The translations under genes were made by a program, and so were the position numbers. Shown in pieces: positions 1 to 10,727 of a stretch of 64,000 nt of DNA (its first letter is position 1; each line of letters begins with the position of its first letter). Source of the stretch: Sipunculus nudus (lineage: Eukaryota; Annelida; Sipuncula; Golfingiida; Sipunculidae). The notes below the pieces were generated by a model. It made no database searches. It was not told the origin of the DNA and saw only the letters and a program-made list of their open reading frames with translations. The stretch spans positions 13,818,839 through 13,882,838 of the forward strand of contig CM049316.1 of assembly GCA_026874595.1 (NCBI GenBank), read 5' to 3'.

Positions 1-3000
1 CAGAACTGATGAGCACGCAGCTTCGGTCCTGCAAAGATGAAAGCTTCCTCATGGCAGGCCCTCTTGCTAGCAGGATTAATGCAATAGGTATAAGTCTGTT
101 AGCATTGGTTCCTGACTTTAGGAAATGAAATTCTTAGGGTATGCTGTCAGTACCTGTGTTTGACGTAGATATTCTTTTATATTCTTTTAGCAGCTGTCTT
201 TAGATTTAAAAAAAAATATGTTGGCAGTGAGTTCCTAGACACTATTTGATTTGGAGAAATATTTTGTCAGCAGTAGTTTCTAAACAGGTGGATTTGATGC
301 ACTGGTCATTACAGTTTGAGCTTGACTTTACATTTGACGTTGATGGCAGACTTGTTTGATATCTTCAATCATCAAACTAAGTAATCTTAATGTCAGTTAA
401 TCCACAGAGGGCGAACAAGATTTTACACAGAAGACTGGAGATTTACAATGCTGATTTGGATACCATATTCTGTCACTGAAGATGTCACTTTATTTCAAGT
501 TTTCCACTTAATTTCAGTGAAAAAACATGGGTTAGATGATATATCCCAAGAGGTAGCAAACCTTGTCTCACATGCCACGCAAGAGCGGTTACGAAACCTT
601 GCAGAAAAATTAGCTGTCATTGCAGAACATCGATTAGAAATTTATAAGGTAAGTTTGCTTAAATTGAGGGATCTTTGATGTGCAATGGATATTGGTTTTG
701 TTTCTGAGAAGAACCAATTTATAAATGTAAATTTACTTACCTTATATTGGTAATCTGTGTGTTTACATGTAAACACATAAACATGCCTTGAGACTTGAGT
801 AATGAAGCTCTTTTGTAGTCTTGTAAATTCTCAAATTCATTTTACAGGATCAAAATAAGTTATTAGAAGTTAATTTATAATTGCTGATAAAAATAGAATA
901 TGTTTTTAGAAAGACAGTTTCAGATAGATGAATATAGATAAGTCTGGCTGATTGGGAATCATAATATGATTAATCAAACGAGAAGGATAGTTCCACCTCA
1001 TCCTTTCTTCTATATAAGCAAGTTTAGTTTACAGTCATATGACTTTAAAAATCATGTATTCTACAACTCTTGAACCCCAGGTGCAAACAGGTAAATCTTA
1101 AAGTCAATTTTTTTTTGTATAGACTGATTCTAGGTATGAAGTGTCTTCAGAGGTCAAAGGTCAGATAAAGTTTTTAGAAGAATTAGACCGACTTGAAAAG
1201 AAACGACACGAAGAACAGGAGCGGGAGGTATTACTCAGGGCAGTGAAGGTGAGGAGAAATTTTGTGAATTATGATTATGAAGAATTATTTATTATTATAA
1301 TGTTTTCTACAATTAAAAAAAAACAGCAAGTTTGTGTAGGTTTGTATTGATCTCAGCTGATGGTGTAAACTATATTTATAACAATTAGCCAGCAAATTCT
1401 AACATTTTTACTTGTTTCTATTCTAAAAGGATGAAGGACTGCCATGCACCTTATGGTGGAAAGCTTCTAAGACATTGTTCCTTTATTAGATTTTGTTTAT
1501 CTTGAAAGCCTTTGACAATTACTATACTTTTTGCCCTGTTGAATTTGTCATGAAAAAAAACCCCATTTAATTGGATGTCCAAGAGTTTTATTTTAAAAGT
1601 TGATGACTTTTCATGGCTATTTTGTTTACTTTCAGAGTCGCTCAAAAAATGAAGACCCTGAACAGTTGAAATTAAAACAAAAAGCAAAAGAGGTAAGTCA
1701 TGAAATGTTTAATGTTATACTGTTGATGGAAGGATGAGAGCAATCGCAAACTGAACACACTGTATCTGTGTCACAGAGAAACCCTTCATGAAACCAGGGG
1801 CAGTGACTTACTCTGCATACTGTATCTTTAGTACCATATTGTGTTCATCAATAAATTTAGCTGTAACTTGTGAGCTTCTGCAAAGTGACTTACTCTGTTT
1901 TCACGAAGAACTTCAGCTTTACTGTATCTTTTGATCCATATTGTGCTTATTGATATATTTTTAGCTCAGCTGGCTGTAAGTCATCTGAGCTATAGGGATC
2001 ACCTTTTGTCCGTCGTCCGTCTGTCTGTCCGTCTGTCCGTTAACCAGGCACAAATCATAATTTGTAATTTGACCTAGAATCTTGTAACTTGACACTCTGA
2101 GAGGTCCATAAAAATCTCCTTGTAAACCAGAAATTAGGTCTCTGTTACCTATATCCTTCGAGCTATGGGGCCCCAAAGTACCCCCCAGAATAGTAAAAAA
2201 ATTCATACAAAAACTGCCATATCTCAATAATTACTTGACTGATGGTCATGATTTTTGGCATACATATTGATTATGAGATGTTCCATCGGTTTCTGCAGAC
2301 TGGTGGCGCCACCTATATTGTTTGATTTTTTAGCTCAGCTGACTATAAGTCATCTGAGCTATAGTCGTGGTCCATTGTCCGTCGTCCGTCCGTCTGTCCG
2401 TCCGTCCGTCCGTCCGTCCGTCCGTCCGTCCGTCCGTCCGTAGATGTGGCACGTTTTGAAACCGTAAGACCTAGGAATCCAAAATTCGGCATACTGTTAG
2501 ATGTCCCCAAGATCTCCTACCAAGCCGAAAACTGGGTCTTTGCAACTTCCTTCCTTTGAGAAATTAAGGAAAAACCTTAATTTTTTATTAAAAACCTATT
2601 TTCCCACTTTAGGACTGCCTAATGTCAAAACCACTCATCTGTTTTTCCTCATATTTACCATAAATATTCCTCTATATAGTTCCTATGTACATGCCAGAAA
2701 TTATGTCTGTATTATTTAATTTAAAAAAGTTCTGGGCCCAAACATAATGCATTTTGAAAAAAATAAGGAAAGATATTTGATCACTTAACACAAAAAAGGT
2801 TAAAGCTGTGGACCTTTTTTCCAGTAATATAACTTTAATTTATCAAAATTAAATTGTATACCCAAAATTAGATGAAAATCTTTTAAATTTTTTAAAATAT
2901 TAATAAAAATAAAAAATTGGTACCTTAAATTTTGCCCAACTTTGACCATGGCACGTTTTTTTCCTGTAAGTACTGTGGATTTAATTTTCACAGCATGTTT

Positions 3001-6000
3001 TTGTCAGCATTTCAACTGTTAACACCAAAAATTTGAAACCAGTTGATCAAAAACTGAAGATTTTAATCAAGTTTTCAAGCACCTTGTAACATATTGTTTA
3101 CATCAAGCTAGTGTTATGCAGTTTGCAAAAGCTCAGCTCCCCAGCTTCAGCTCTAAGTTCCTTAAATTCAGCATGCAGTTAGATGTCTCCAAAATCCCCT
3201 ACCATGCCAAGAATTTGGTCACTAGGACTTAATACCTTTGAGATATTAATGAAAAACTTCATTTTTCCATTAAAAACCCATTGTTACACTTCAAGACTGC
3301 CTAATATCAAAACCACTGATCTGACTTTAATCATAAACAATATACATATTTTTCATTCTCTATGCACATCCCAGAATGATGTCAGTATTGCGTAATTGTT
3401 TTAAGTTATGGGCCCAAACATAATGCACTTTGTAAAAAATCAAGAAATATATTTACTCCCTTAACAAGGGCATTGCTAGAGATTTTTTTGTCAGGGATGT
3501 AACATTATTTAATCAAGATTCAATTGAATACCCAAAATTAGTTCTGAATTTTTCAAATTTTATAAGTTATTAGTATAAATATAAAATTAGTACCTTAAAT
3601 TTTGCCCAACTGTGACCATGGCACGTTTGTTTCCCGTGAGCACTGTTGATATAATTTTCATATCATGCACACATTAGGATTTCAGCTTTTTAGTTTAGAA
3701 AGCTGAAAGAAATTGGCCAAAAATTGTAGCTTTTATTAATGTTTTTTATGAGACCCTGTCAGACTTTGGCTCTCTCCAGCCCCTCTTGAGTCACCTGTAT
3801 GTTGACCTTGTTGACCTTTCATCAAATTATGCACGCTTGAGGCGAGGCATACAGGAATCCAGGCAGCTTATGGCCAGCCACAGTTGATCCAGGTGTCCAA
3901 CCCAACTCATCTAGTAGTTTTAACCAACAACATAACAATAAACAACAAATTAATAAATTTTTATTGGTTTTTAATAACAAATTAAAGAAAAATAGAAAAG
4001 GAATTTGTTAGTTTATAATAACAGGAAATTAACTTGCAGTTACTGATGATATAAGAATCTTGTATCGATGGGTAGAATGTCACATATTCCAAATAACACC
4101 ATGCAGTCACCTATGGCATTTTTCAGTTCAATTTTAATGATAAAGAAGTAAATCATATTATTCATTACTAATCATTAGGGATCATATGAAGGAAATTAAT
4201 GATAGACAAAGATGCAGTTGATAATATTAATCTAGATTCCTACTGTGTCTAGTGTGTACATTGATGTGAAATTAGTCCAAAATGAATTTTTTACAGTTAT
4301 TTTTTAATATAAATAAAAGCCATAAAACCAGGTACTTATGATCATTATTTAAATGTGTGAATTTTGTATATTCTGGATTCTCAACATCATTGTTTGGTGA
4401 AAATTGAATAAATACCAGACATGGTGCGAATACTTTGTAATTGTATTTAAATACGAATATGATTATGTACTCCATTATAAAATTCTTGCATAAAGAATGG
4501 GAATTCAGGTAAAAATGAAAGTATATGAATACTCGTGCAAATACTTTCAAAATGTATTCATGAATGCATTCATGAATATATTCTTTAATATTATTTTAAT
4601 AATCATATCAGTTATATTTCATTTTAAAAAATCATATGATTCTCTTATTATTTTTAATAAAAATTATATTTGGGACAATATTTGTAATTTTTTTTAATAA
4701 ATAGTTAAACTCTTATATTATTTGTTCTGCTTATAAGTTATATGGCCAAGTCAAAATCTGTGTGACAATAGTACTCCAATTGTTAATAAAATAAATGAAA
4801 TCAATCCTCTTCCCTGTCTCCAAAGGTACTATCAAAATCATACATAAGCTAAACAACAACAACAACTCATAATACAGCTTATATTTATTACCACACAAAA
4901 CCAGCATGTGCCTCATTTCTAAATAATATTTTTTTATCATATATAACAGCTGAGCGTCGTGACCCATAGGTCCCTTGTTTAGGATTTCTTCCTCTATTTT
5001 TGAGACCTTTAAGGATGCTGTCATCTGTTAGCATGGCACAAATCGTAACGACTGGACCTAGAATCTTCATTCTCAATACACTGAGAAACCTATGAAAAGT
5101 CTCCATGGAAACCAGAAATTAGGTCTCTGTTACCCATATCCTTCGAGCTATGGGACCCCAAAGTACCCCCCAGAGTAGTCAAAAATTTCATACAAAAACT
5201 TCAATATCTCAATAACTACTTCACTGATGGTCATGATTTGTGGCATAACTATTGAGCAAGAGGTGTTCCATCAGTTCCTGCAGACTGGTGGCACAACCTG
5301 TATTTGTTCGGGTTTTTTTTTACGAATGTTTTATCTATTTTTGAGACCTTTAAAGATATGAACATCTGTTAACAGGGCACAAATCATAAAAACTGGACCT
5401 AGAATCTTCATTCTTGACACACAGGGAGACCCATGAAAATTCTCCATGGAAACCTGAAATTAGGTCTCTGTTACCCATATTCTTTAGGCTGTATGGCTCC
5501 AAAATACCCCCCAGAATAATGGAAAATTTGATACAAAAAGTGCAGTATCTCAATAACTACAACACTGATGGTCATGATTTTTGGCATACATATTGATCAT
5601 GAGCTGTTCCATCAGTTTCTGCAGAGAGGGTGCGCCACCTCTATTTTTTTCAAATTTTTACGATTTTTTTTTCTCTTTTTTCGAGACCTTTGAAGATGTG
5701 GCCATCTGTTAACAGGGCACAAATCATAACGACTACACCTAGAATCTTCTCTCTTGAAATGCAGGGAGGCCCATAAAAAGTCTCTTTGGAAACCTGAAAT
5801 TAGGTCTCTGTTAACCATAACCTTTGAGCTATGGGGCTCCGAAGTACCCCCCAGAATAATGGAAAATTTGATACAAAAGCTCAAGTATCTAAACAACTAT
5901 TGCAGTGATCACCATGATTCTTTGCATGGATATTGATAATGGAATGTGTCATCAGTTTCTGCAGTATGGTGGCGCCACCTTATTTTTTTTATTTTTACGA

Positions 6001-9000
6001 ATTTTTATGCCCCCGCCACAAAGTGGCCGGGGCATATAATATTACCCATGTCCGTCATTCCGTCCTTCCGTCCTTCCGAAATCAAACAGTTGTACGGGCT
6101 TTTTTTCGCAATGCCTGCAGATATTGGCCTGATTTTTGGTGTGTGGGCAGATATAGACCAGTTACAGATCGAGTTCGCGTTTCGTCCTGGTTGACCTATT
6201 TTTGACCGTTTTACGGCTCCTAAACTTAGAAAATTTCATGAAAAATAGAAATATTCATGACATATACACATGTACGGACTTTTTTTCGCAATGCCTGCAG
6301 ATATTGACCTGATTTTTGGTGTGTGAGCAGATATAGACCAGTTACAGATTGAGTTTGCGTTTCGTCCCGGTTGACCTACTTTTGACCGTTTTACGGCTCC
6401 TAAACTTAGAAATTTTCATGAAAAATAGAAATATTCATGACAGATACACATGTACGGAATTTTTTTCACAGTGCCTGCAGATATTGGCCTGATTTTTGGT
6501 GTGTGGGCAGATATAGACCAGTTACAGATAGAGTTCAAGTTTTGTCCCAGTTGACCTACTTTTGACCGTTTTACGGCTCCTGAACTTAAAAAATTTCATG
6601 AAAAATATGAAATTTCATGACAAATCCACATGTACGGACTTTTTTTCACAATGCCTGCAGATATTGGCCTCATTTTTGGTGTGTTGGCAGATATAGACCA
6701 GTTACAGATGGAGTTCGCATTTCGTCCCAGTTGACCTACTTTTGACTGTTTTACGGCTCCTGAACATAGAAAATTTCATGTAAAATATATATTTTCATGA
6801 CAAATACACTTGTACAGACTTTTCTTCACAATACCTGCAGATATTGGCCTGATTTTTGGTGTGTGGGCAGATATAGACCAGTTACAGATCAAGTTCACGT
6901 TTTGTCCCAGTTGACCTATTTTTGACCGTTTGACGGTGCTCTAACATAGAAAATTTCATAAAAAGGTGCACATGTATGGACTTTTTTTCGCAGTGCCTGC
7001 AGATACGAGCCTGATTTTTGGTGTGTAGGCAGAAAATGACCAGTTACAGATCAAGTTCTTGTTTTGTCTCAGTTGACCTACTTTTGACCATTTGACTGCT
7101 CCTGAACATAGAAAGTTTCATGAAAAATATAAATTTTCATAACAAATGCATATGTACTGACTTTTTTTCCTCAATGCCTGCAGATACCACCCTGATTTTT
7201 TGTGTGTTGGCAGATAATGACAGTTACAGATCGAGTTTGTGTTTCATCCCGGTTGACCTACTTTTGATTGTTTTACGGCTCCTAAACATAGAAAATTTCA
7301 TGAAAGACAGAAATTTTTATGGAAAATGCACATGTATTGACTTTTTTACACAATGCCTGCATGATTTTTGGTGTGTTGCTTGATAATGACCTGTTACAAA
7401 TCGAGTTTGCATTTTGCCCTTGTTGACCTACTTTTGACCATACGACACCTCCTTAACTTAAAAATTTTTCCAAATTTAACAAATGTTTCTAATTTGCCCA
7501 AGGCGTGGGCATTCGTGTCGTTCCTACACATCTAGTTTTCTCTATTTTTGAAACCTCATAAGATGTGGTCATCTGTTAACATGGCACAAATCGTAACAAC
7601 TGGACCTAGAATCTTCTCTCTTGACATGCTGTGAGGCCTATGAAAAGTCTCCTTAAAAACTTGAAATTAGGTTCTGTTACCCATAACCTCTGAGCTATGG
7701 GGCTCCGAAGTACCCCCCAGAATAATGGAAAATTTGATACAAAAGCTCAAGTATCTGAACAATTATTATATTGATCACCATGATTCTTTGCATGGATATT
7801 GATCATGAAATGTTTCATCAGTTTCTGCATTTTGGTGGAGCCACCTGTATTTTTTTTATTTTTTTAAATTTTTTTTTCTCTATTTTTGAAACCTTTTAAG
7901 ATTTGGTCATCTGTTAACAGGGCACAAATCATATCAACTGGACCGAGAATCTTCTGTCATGACATGCAAGGACGGTCATAAAAAGTCTATATGGAAACCT
8001 GATACAAGGTCTCTGTTACTGATATCCTTTCAGCTATGAGGCTCGGAAGTTCCTCCCAGAATAATGCAAAAATTGATACAATAACTAATGCATTGATCAC
8101 CATGATTGTCCACATTTGTATTGATAATGCCTTGTTTCATCAGTTTCTGTAGACTGGTGGTGCCACCTGTATTTTGATTTTTTAAGAATTTTTTTCTTGA
8201 TTTTTGAGACCTTTAAACATTTGGTCATCTGTTAACAGGCCACAAATCATAATGACTTGACCTAGAATTTTCTTTCTTAACATGCAGGGAGGTCCATGAA
8301 ACATCTTGGAAACCTGAAATTAGGTCTCTGTTACCCATATCCTTCATGCTCTGGGGCTCTGAAGTACTCCCCAGAATAAAGATTTGGTTATCTGTTAACA
8401 GAGCACAAATTATAATGACTTGACCTAGAATCTCCTTTCTTGATATGCTTGGAGGCCCCTGAAAAGTCTCCTTGTGCACCTGAAATTACATCTCTGTTAC
8501 CCATATCCTTCATCCTATGCGGCTTTGAAATACCCCCCAGAATAAACATTTGGTCATCTGTTAACAGGGCACAAATCATAATAACTGGACCTAGAATTTT
8601 ATTTTTTGACATGCTGGGAGACCCCTGAAAAGTCATCTTGTAAACCTTGAAAATAGGTGTCTGTTACCCATATCCTTCATGCTACAGAGCTCCATAGTAC
8701 CCCAATGAATATTGGATGATTTTATACAAAAGGTCAAGTTTGGAAAAAGTATTTCATTCAAATTTGACATTCAGATGATAAAATTACTTTTGTCAATGTC
8801 TTCCTGGTCAGCTGAGCGTCATGACCCCTGGGTCACTTGTTTACTATAACTGCATTTCTGCAAACTTTCTTTTTCCAAGAAATCTAGTTTCAAGGGCCAA
8901 ATATCAGAAGATTATGATTGTACAAGAAGTTTTCTTTCTTTTCAAGAATATTTTCCAACCAGTAGGTTTAATTCTCAGGGTTTGGCATGGCTGTCATGTG

Positions 9001-10279
9001 AGTCATACAACAAGGCATACATTTTTTTAACTAGTATGCACTAGTTTAGAAAATCAACAAAACCTTGTGAAAAAGAGTTGTTATATCATATATTTAATTT
9101 CTCAGTATTATTTTCTTGGTATTTTAAAATTATCTGCAGAACAATAGATGCACTTTGTAATTGACCTGATTTTCATGTGTATGTTACAGTTTTCTTTACT
9201 ACATATTTGAGATATAAGATTTTTAGGTTTCCTTTTTAACTATCTTTTATTATGAGATCAACAGCATGAGATCACAGTCTGTTGCTGTTTTCCAATTCTC
9301 AGTATCTCTGACACAGTGTGTTGCTGTTTTCCAGTTCTCAGTATCTTTGATGCAGAGTCTTGCCATTTTTGAGTTCCTAATATCTTTGAGAGTAACCAGT
9401 TCTCAGAGAATATATGACACAGTCTGTTGCTGTTTTCCAGTTCTCAGTATCTTTGACACTCTGTTGCTGTTTTCCATTTTTCATTTATCTCCATCTTTTT
9501 CTTGTTTACAGATGCAGGCAGCTGAGATGGAGGAGATGAGACAGAGAGATGCCAACCAGACGGCGCTGTTAGCCATAGGACCCAGGAAGAAGAAGAAAAC
9601 AGATACAGCGGACTCAAATCAGGTAGGACAGTTAACAGTTAATCATCACCCAAAACATTCCAACAGTTATTAGTTAATTATCACCCAAAAAATTCCAACA
9701 GTGGTCAGTTAATTATCACCCAAAACATTCAAACAGTTATCAGTTAATCATCACCCAAAACATTCAAACAGTTAACAATTAATCATCACCCAAAACATTC
9801 AAACAGTAAACAGTTAATCATCACCCAAAACATTCAAACAGTAGTCAGTTAATCATTGCCCCAAAAATTCAAACAGTTGTCAGTTAATCATTACCCAGAT
9901 CATTCAAATAGTTATCTGTTAATCATCATCCAAAACAATCAAGCTGTTACTGTTATCAGTTCATCATCCAAAACATTCAAACAGTTGTCAGTTTATCATC
10001 ACCCAAATCAATCAAACAGTTGTCAGTTTATCTTCACCAAAATCATTCACACCATTATCAGTTATCATCATCCAAATCATTCAAACAGCTACCAGTCAAA
10101 CATCACACAAAACTCCCAGTATTGTTGTTATGGTGCATTTGCTTTGAATTTTTACGAGGAGGTATTGATCTGTAATATTCTGATCTGTTACAGTCAAGTG
10201 GGTCGGGACCATCCACACCTGGAACATCTGGTATTGGCAGCTCTGTGAACAGATCCTCTGTAAGTATGCCCATACTCAT

Positions 10280-10320
<41 letters not shown>

Positions 10321-10727
10321 AAATGGAAAGTTCTAAGTCAGACCAAAGGCTGTAAACATAAGTTGTTCATTGTGAGCTATTTGTAGACTGGTGTTTGTGG
10401 GAAATCTGCACTCAAATATAATGTCAAGTAACAGTTTGCACATGAGTTAACAAGATCTAGACAGAATTTCAAGGAGTAGTGAAATCTTGCAGTTTCTTCG
10501 ACCTGTTTATACCATATTTTTATAACCCTGTTCTGTAGGCAGTCTGTTATCTTTTCTGCAAACATAACATCTCTGCATCATTTCTATATGTCTATAAATC
10601 TACAATCGTGTTGCAGATGCTCCGACCACGGATCAAGCGCGTGAACCTCAGGGATCTCCTGTTTTTATTGGAACAGGAGAAGGAATCCTGCAAGTCCAGA
10701 CTGTTATACAAGGCCTTCCTCAAATAG
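1..10727 (+). CDS. TAF4: TAF4, C-terminal part (TFIID subunit 4), 7 exons, 5'-partial
   Basis: Coding exons: 1-87 (open at the window edge), 518-648, 1123-1248, 1636-1692, 9512-9622, 10194-10259 and 10617-10727, stop TAG. All junctions are GT-AG and the frame is continuous, giving about 228 residues. This is the conserved TAF4 C-terminal domain. Exon 1 reads RSCKDESFLMAGPL, followed by SHATQERLRNLAEKLAVIAE, a long charged helix (EELDRLEKKRHEEQEREVLL), EDPEQLKLKQKAKE, RQRDANQTALLAIGPRKKKK and a terminal helix ending LLYKAFLK. TAF4 pairs with TAF12 through a histone-like fold and is a core scaffold of TFIID in the nucleus. Exon 10194-10259 encodes a Ser/Gly/Pro/Thr linker, typically the variable segment. 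The basic run GPRKKKK resembles a nuclear localisation signal. Intron 1692-9512 is swollen to 7.8 kb by nested mobile elements. The metazoan paralogue TAF4B is a possible alternative name; invertebrates normally have a single gene. Confidence 0.95.
2326..4980 (+). mobile_element. Helentron-like element B nested in element A
   Basis: It begins at a T-run with AGCTCAGCTGACTATAAG and the same hairpin as element A, followed by a perfect (CGTC)n leader (2383-2440). It ends at 4948-4980 with CAGCTGAGCGTCGTGACCC and CCCTTGTTT. Only the two ends match element A; the interior is unrelated. The interior has two diverged copies of one unit (about 2490-3000 and 3173-3720) and an AT-rich stretch (3950-4930). 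Directly after the end, the body of element A resumes (TCTATTTTTGAGACC at about 4990). The 3770-3910 block is less AT-rich and unidentified. Confidence 0.65.
2490..3720 (+). repeat. Duplicated 0.55-kb unit inside element B
   Basis: The unit at about 2490-3000 recurs at about 3173-3720. Shared anchors in order are GTTAGATGTC, GACTGCCTAAT followed by TCAAAACCACT, TCTGGGCCCA/TATGGGCCCA plus AACATAATGCA, and CTTAAATTTTGCCCAACT with GTGACCATGGCACG. Similarity is clear but diverged, so this is an old internal duplication. Confidence 0.7.
6007..7538 (+). mobile_element. ATGCCC-type Helentron-like element C with eight ~180-bp units
   Basis: It starts after a T-run with ATGCCCCCGCCACAAAGTGG, whose continuation folds back (GCCAC AAA GTGGC, then GGGGCAT). 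A TCCGTC/CCTTCCG leader follows. Eight tandem units carry TGTACGG..TTTTTTTCGCAATGCC and start at 6091, 6271, 6451, 6631, 6811, 6973, 7153 and 7333. Spacing is 180 bp except for one 162-bp step. The 3' end has AAGGCGTGGGCAT, the inverse of the 5' terminus at 10 of 11 positions, then a GTGT..ACAC stem and ATCTAGTTTT. It is inserted in a T-run of element A, whose TCTCTATTTTTGAAACC sequence continues on the far side. No ORF of note. Confidence 0.7.
8843..9265. other. TAF4 intron remainder, nothing recognised
   Basis: AT-rich intron sequence between element A and the minisatellite before the 9512 exon. No exon, RNA gene or element boundary was found. Confidence 0.5.
9266..9480 (+). repeat. ~39-bp tandem repeat with acceptor-like units upstream of a TAF4 exon
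   Basis: Four to five imperfect units built on TGTTGCTGTTTTCCAGTTCT followed by CAGTATCTTTGACACAG. Each unit holds a pyrimidine tract followed by CAG, so each resembles a 3' splice site. The true acceptor (TTGTTTACAG) follows at 9502-9511. Confidence 0.75.
9630..10110 (+). repeat. ~37-bp minisatellite downstream of the same TAF4 exon
   Basis: About twelve imperfect units of CAGTTAATCATCACCCAAAA followed by CATTCAAA, beginning directly after the donor at 9623. Open frames through it are a by-product of the repeat. Units become more diverged towards 10100. Confidence 0.85.
10281..10317. repeat. (AC)n microsatellite
   Basis: A near-perfect CA dinucleotide run in the last but one TAF4 intron in the window, 20 bases after the donor of exon 10194-10259. 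Confidence 0.95.

Larger units (their letters stand above)
1957..8842 (+). mobile_element. Helentron-like non-autonomous element A (interrupted twice)
   Basis: The 5' end lies after a T-run at about 1957-1961: AGCTCAGCTGGC, then its near-complement, forming a hairpin (1963-1991), then a GTCCGTC-rich leader. The body is a series of about 300-340-bp units, each with CTAGAATCTTC, ATTAGGTCTCTGTTAC and TACCCCCCAGAATA, seen from 2041, 4990, 5340, 5690, 7540, 7880, 8200, 8390 and 8545. The 3' end (8808-8842) has GTCAGCTGAGCGTCATGACC, then a palindrome and CTTGTTT. The 5' AGCTCAGCTGAC-type motif is inverted just inside the 3' stem-loop, which is the asymmetric terminal inverted repeat layout of Helentrons. 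Element B (2326-4980) and element C (6007-7538) are inserted inside it. No coding capacity is seen. It lies in a TAF4 intron. Confidence 0.7.

Noticed and set aside
6091-7440. Regular repeats resembling a CRISPR array
   Set aside because: Units of 180 bp are similar along their whole length with no unique spacers, and the window is clearly animal DNA.
9856-10248. 130-aa frame of NHYPDHSNSY-like repeats
   Set aside because: It follows the 37-bp minisatellite and runs across the acceptor of a real TAF4 exon in part; not a separate gene.
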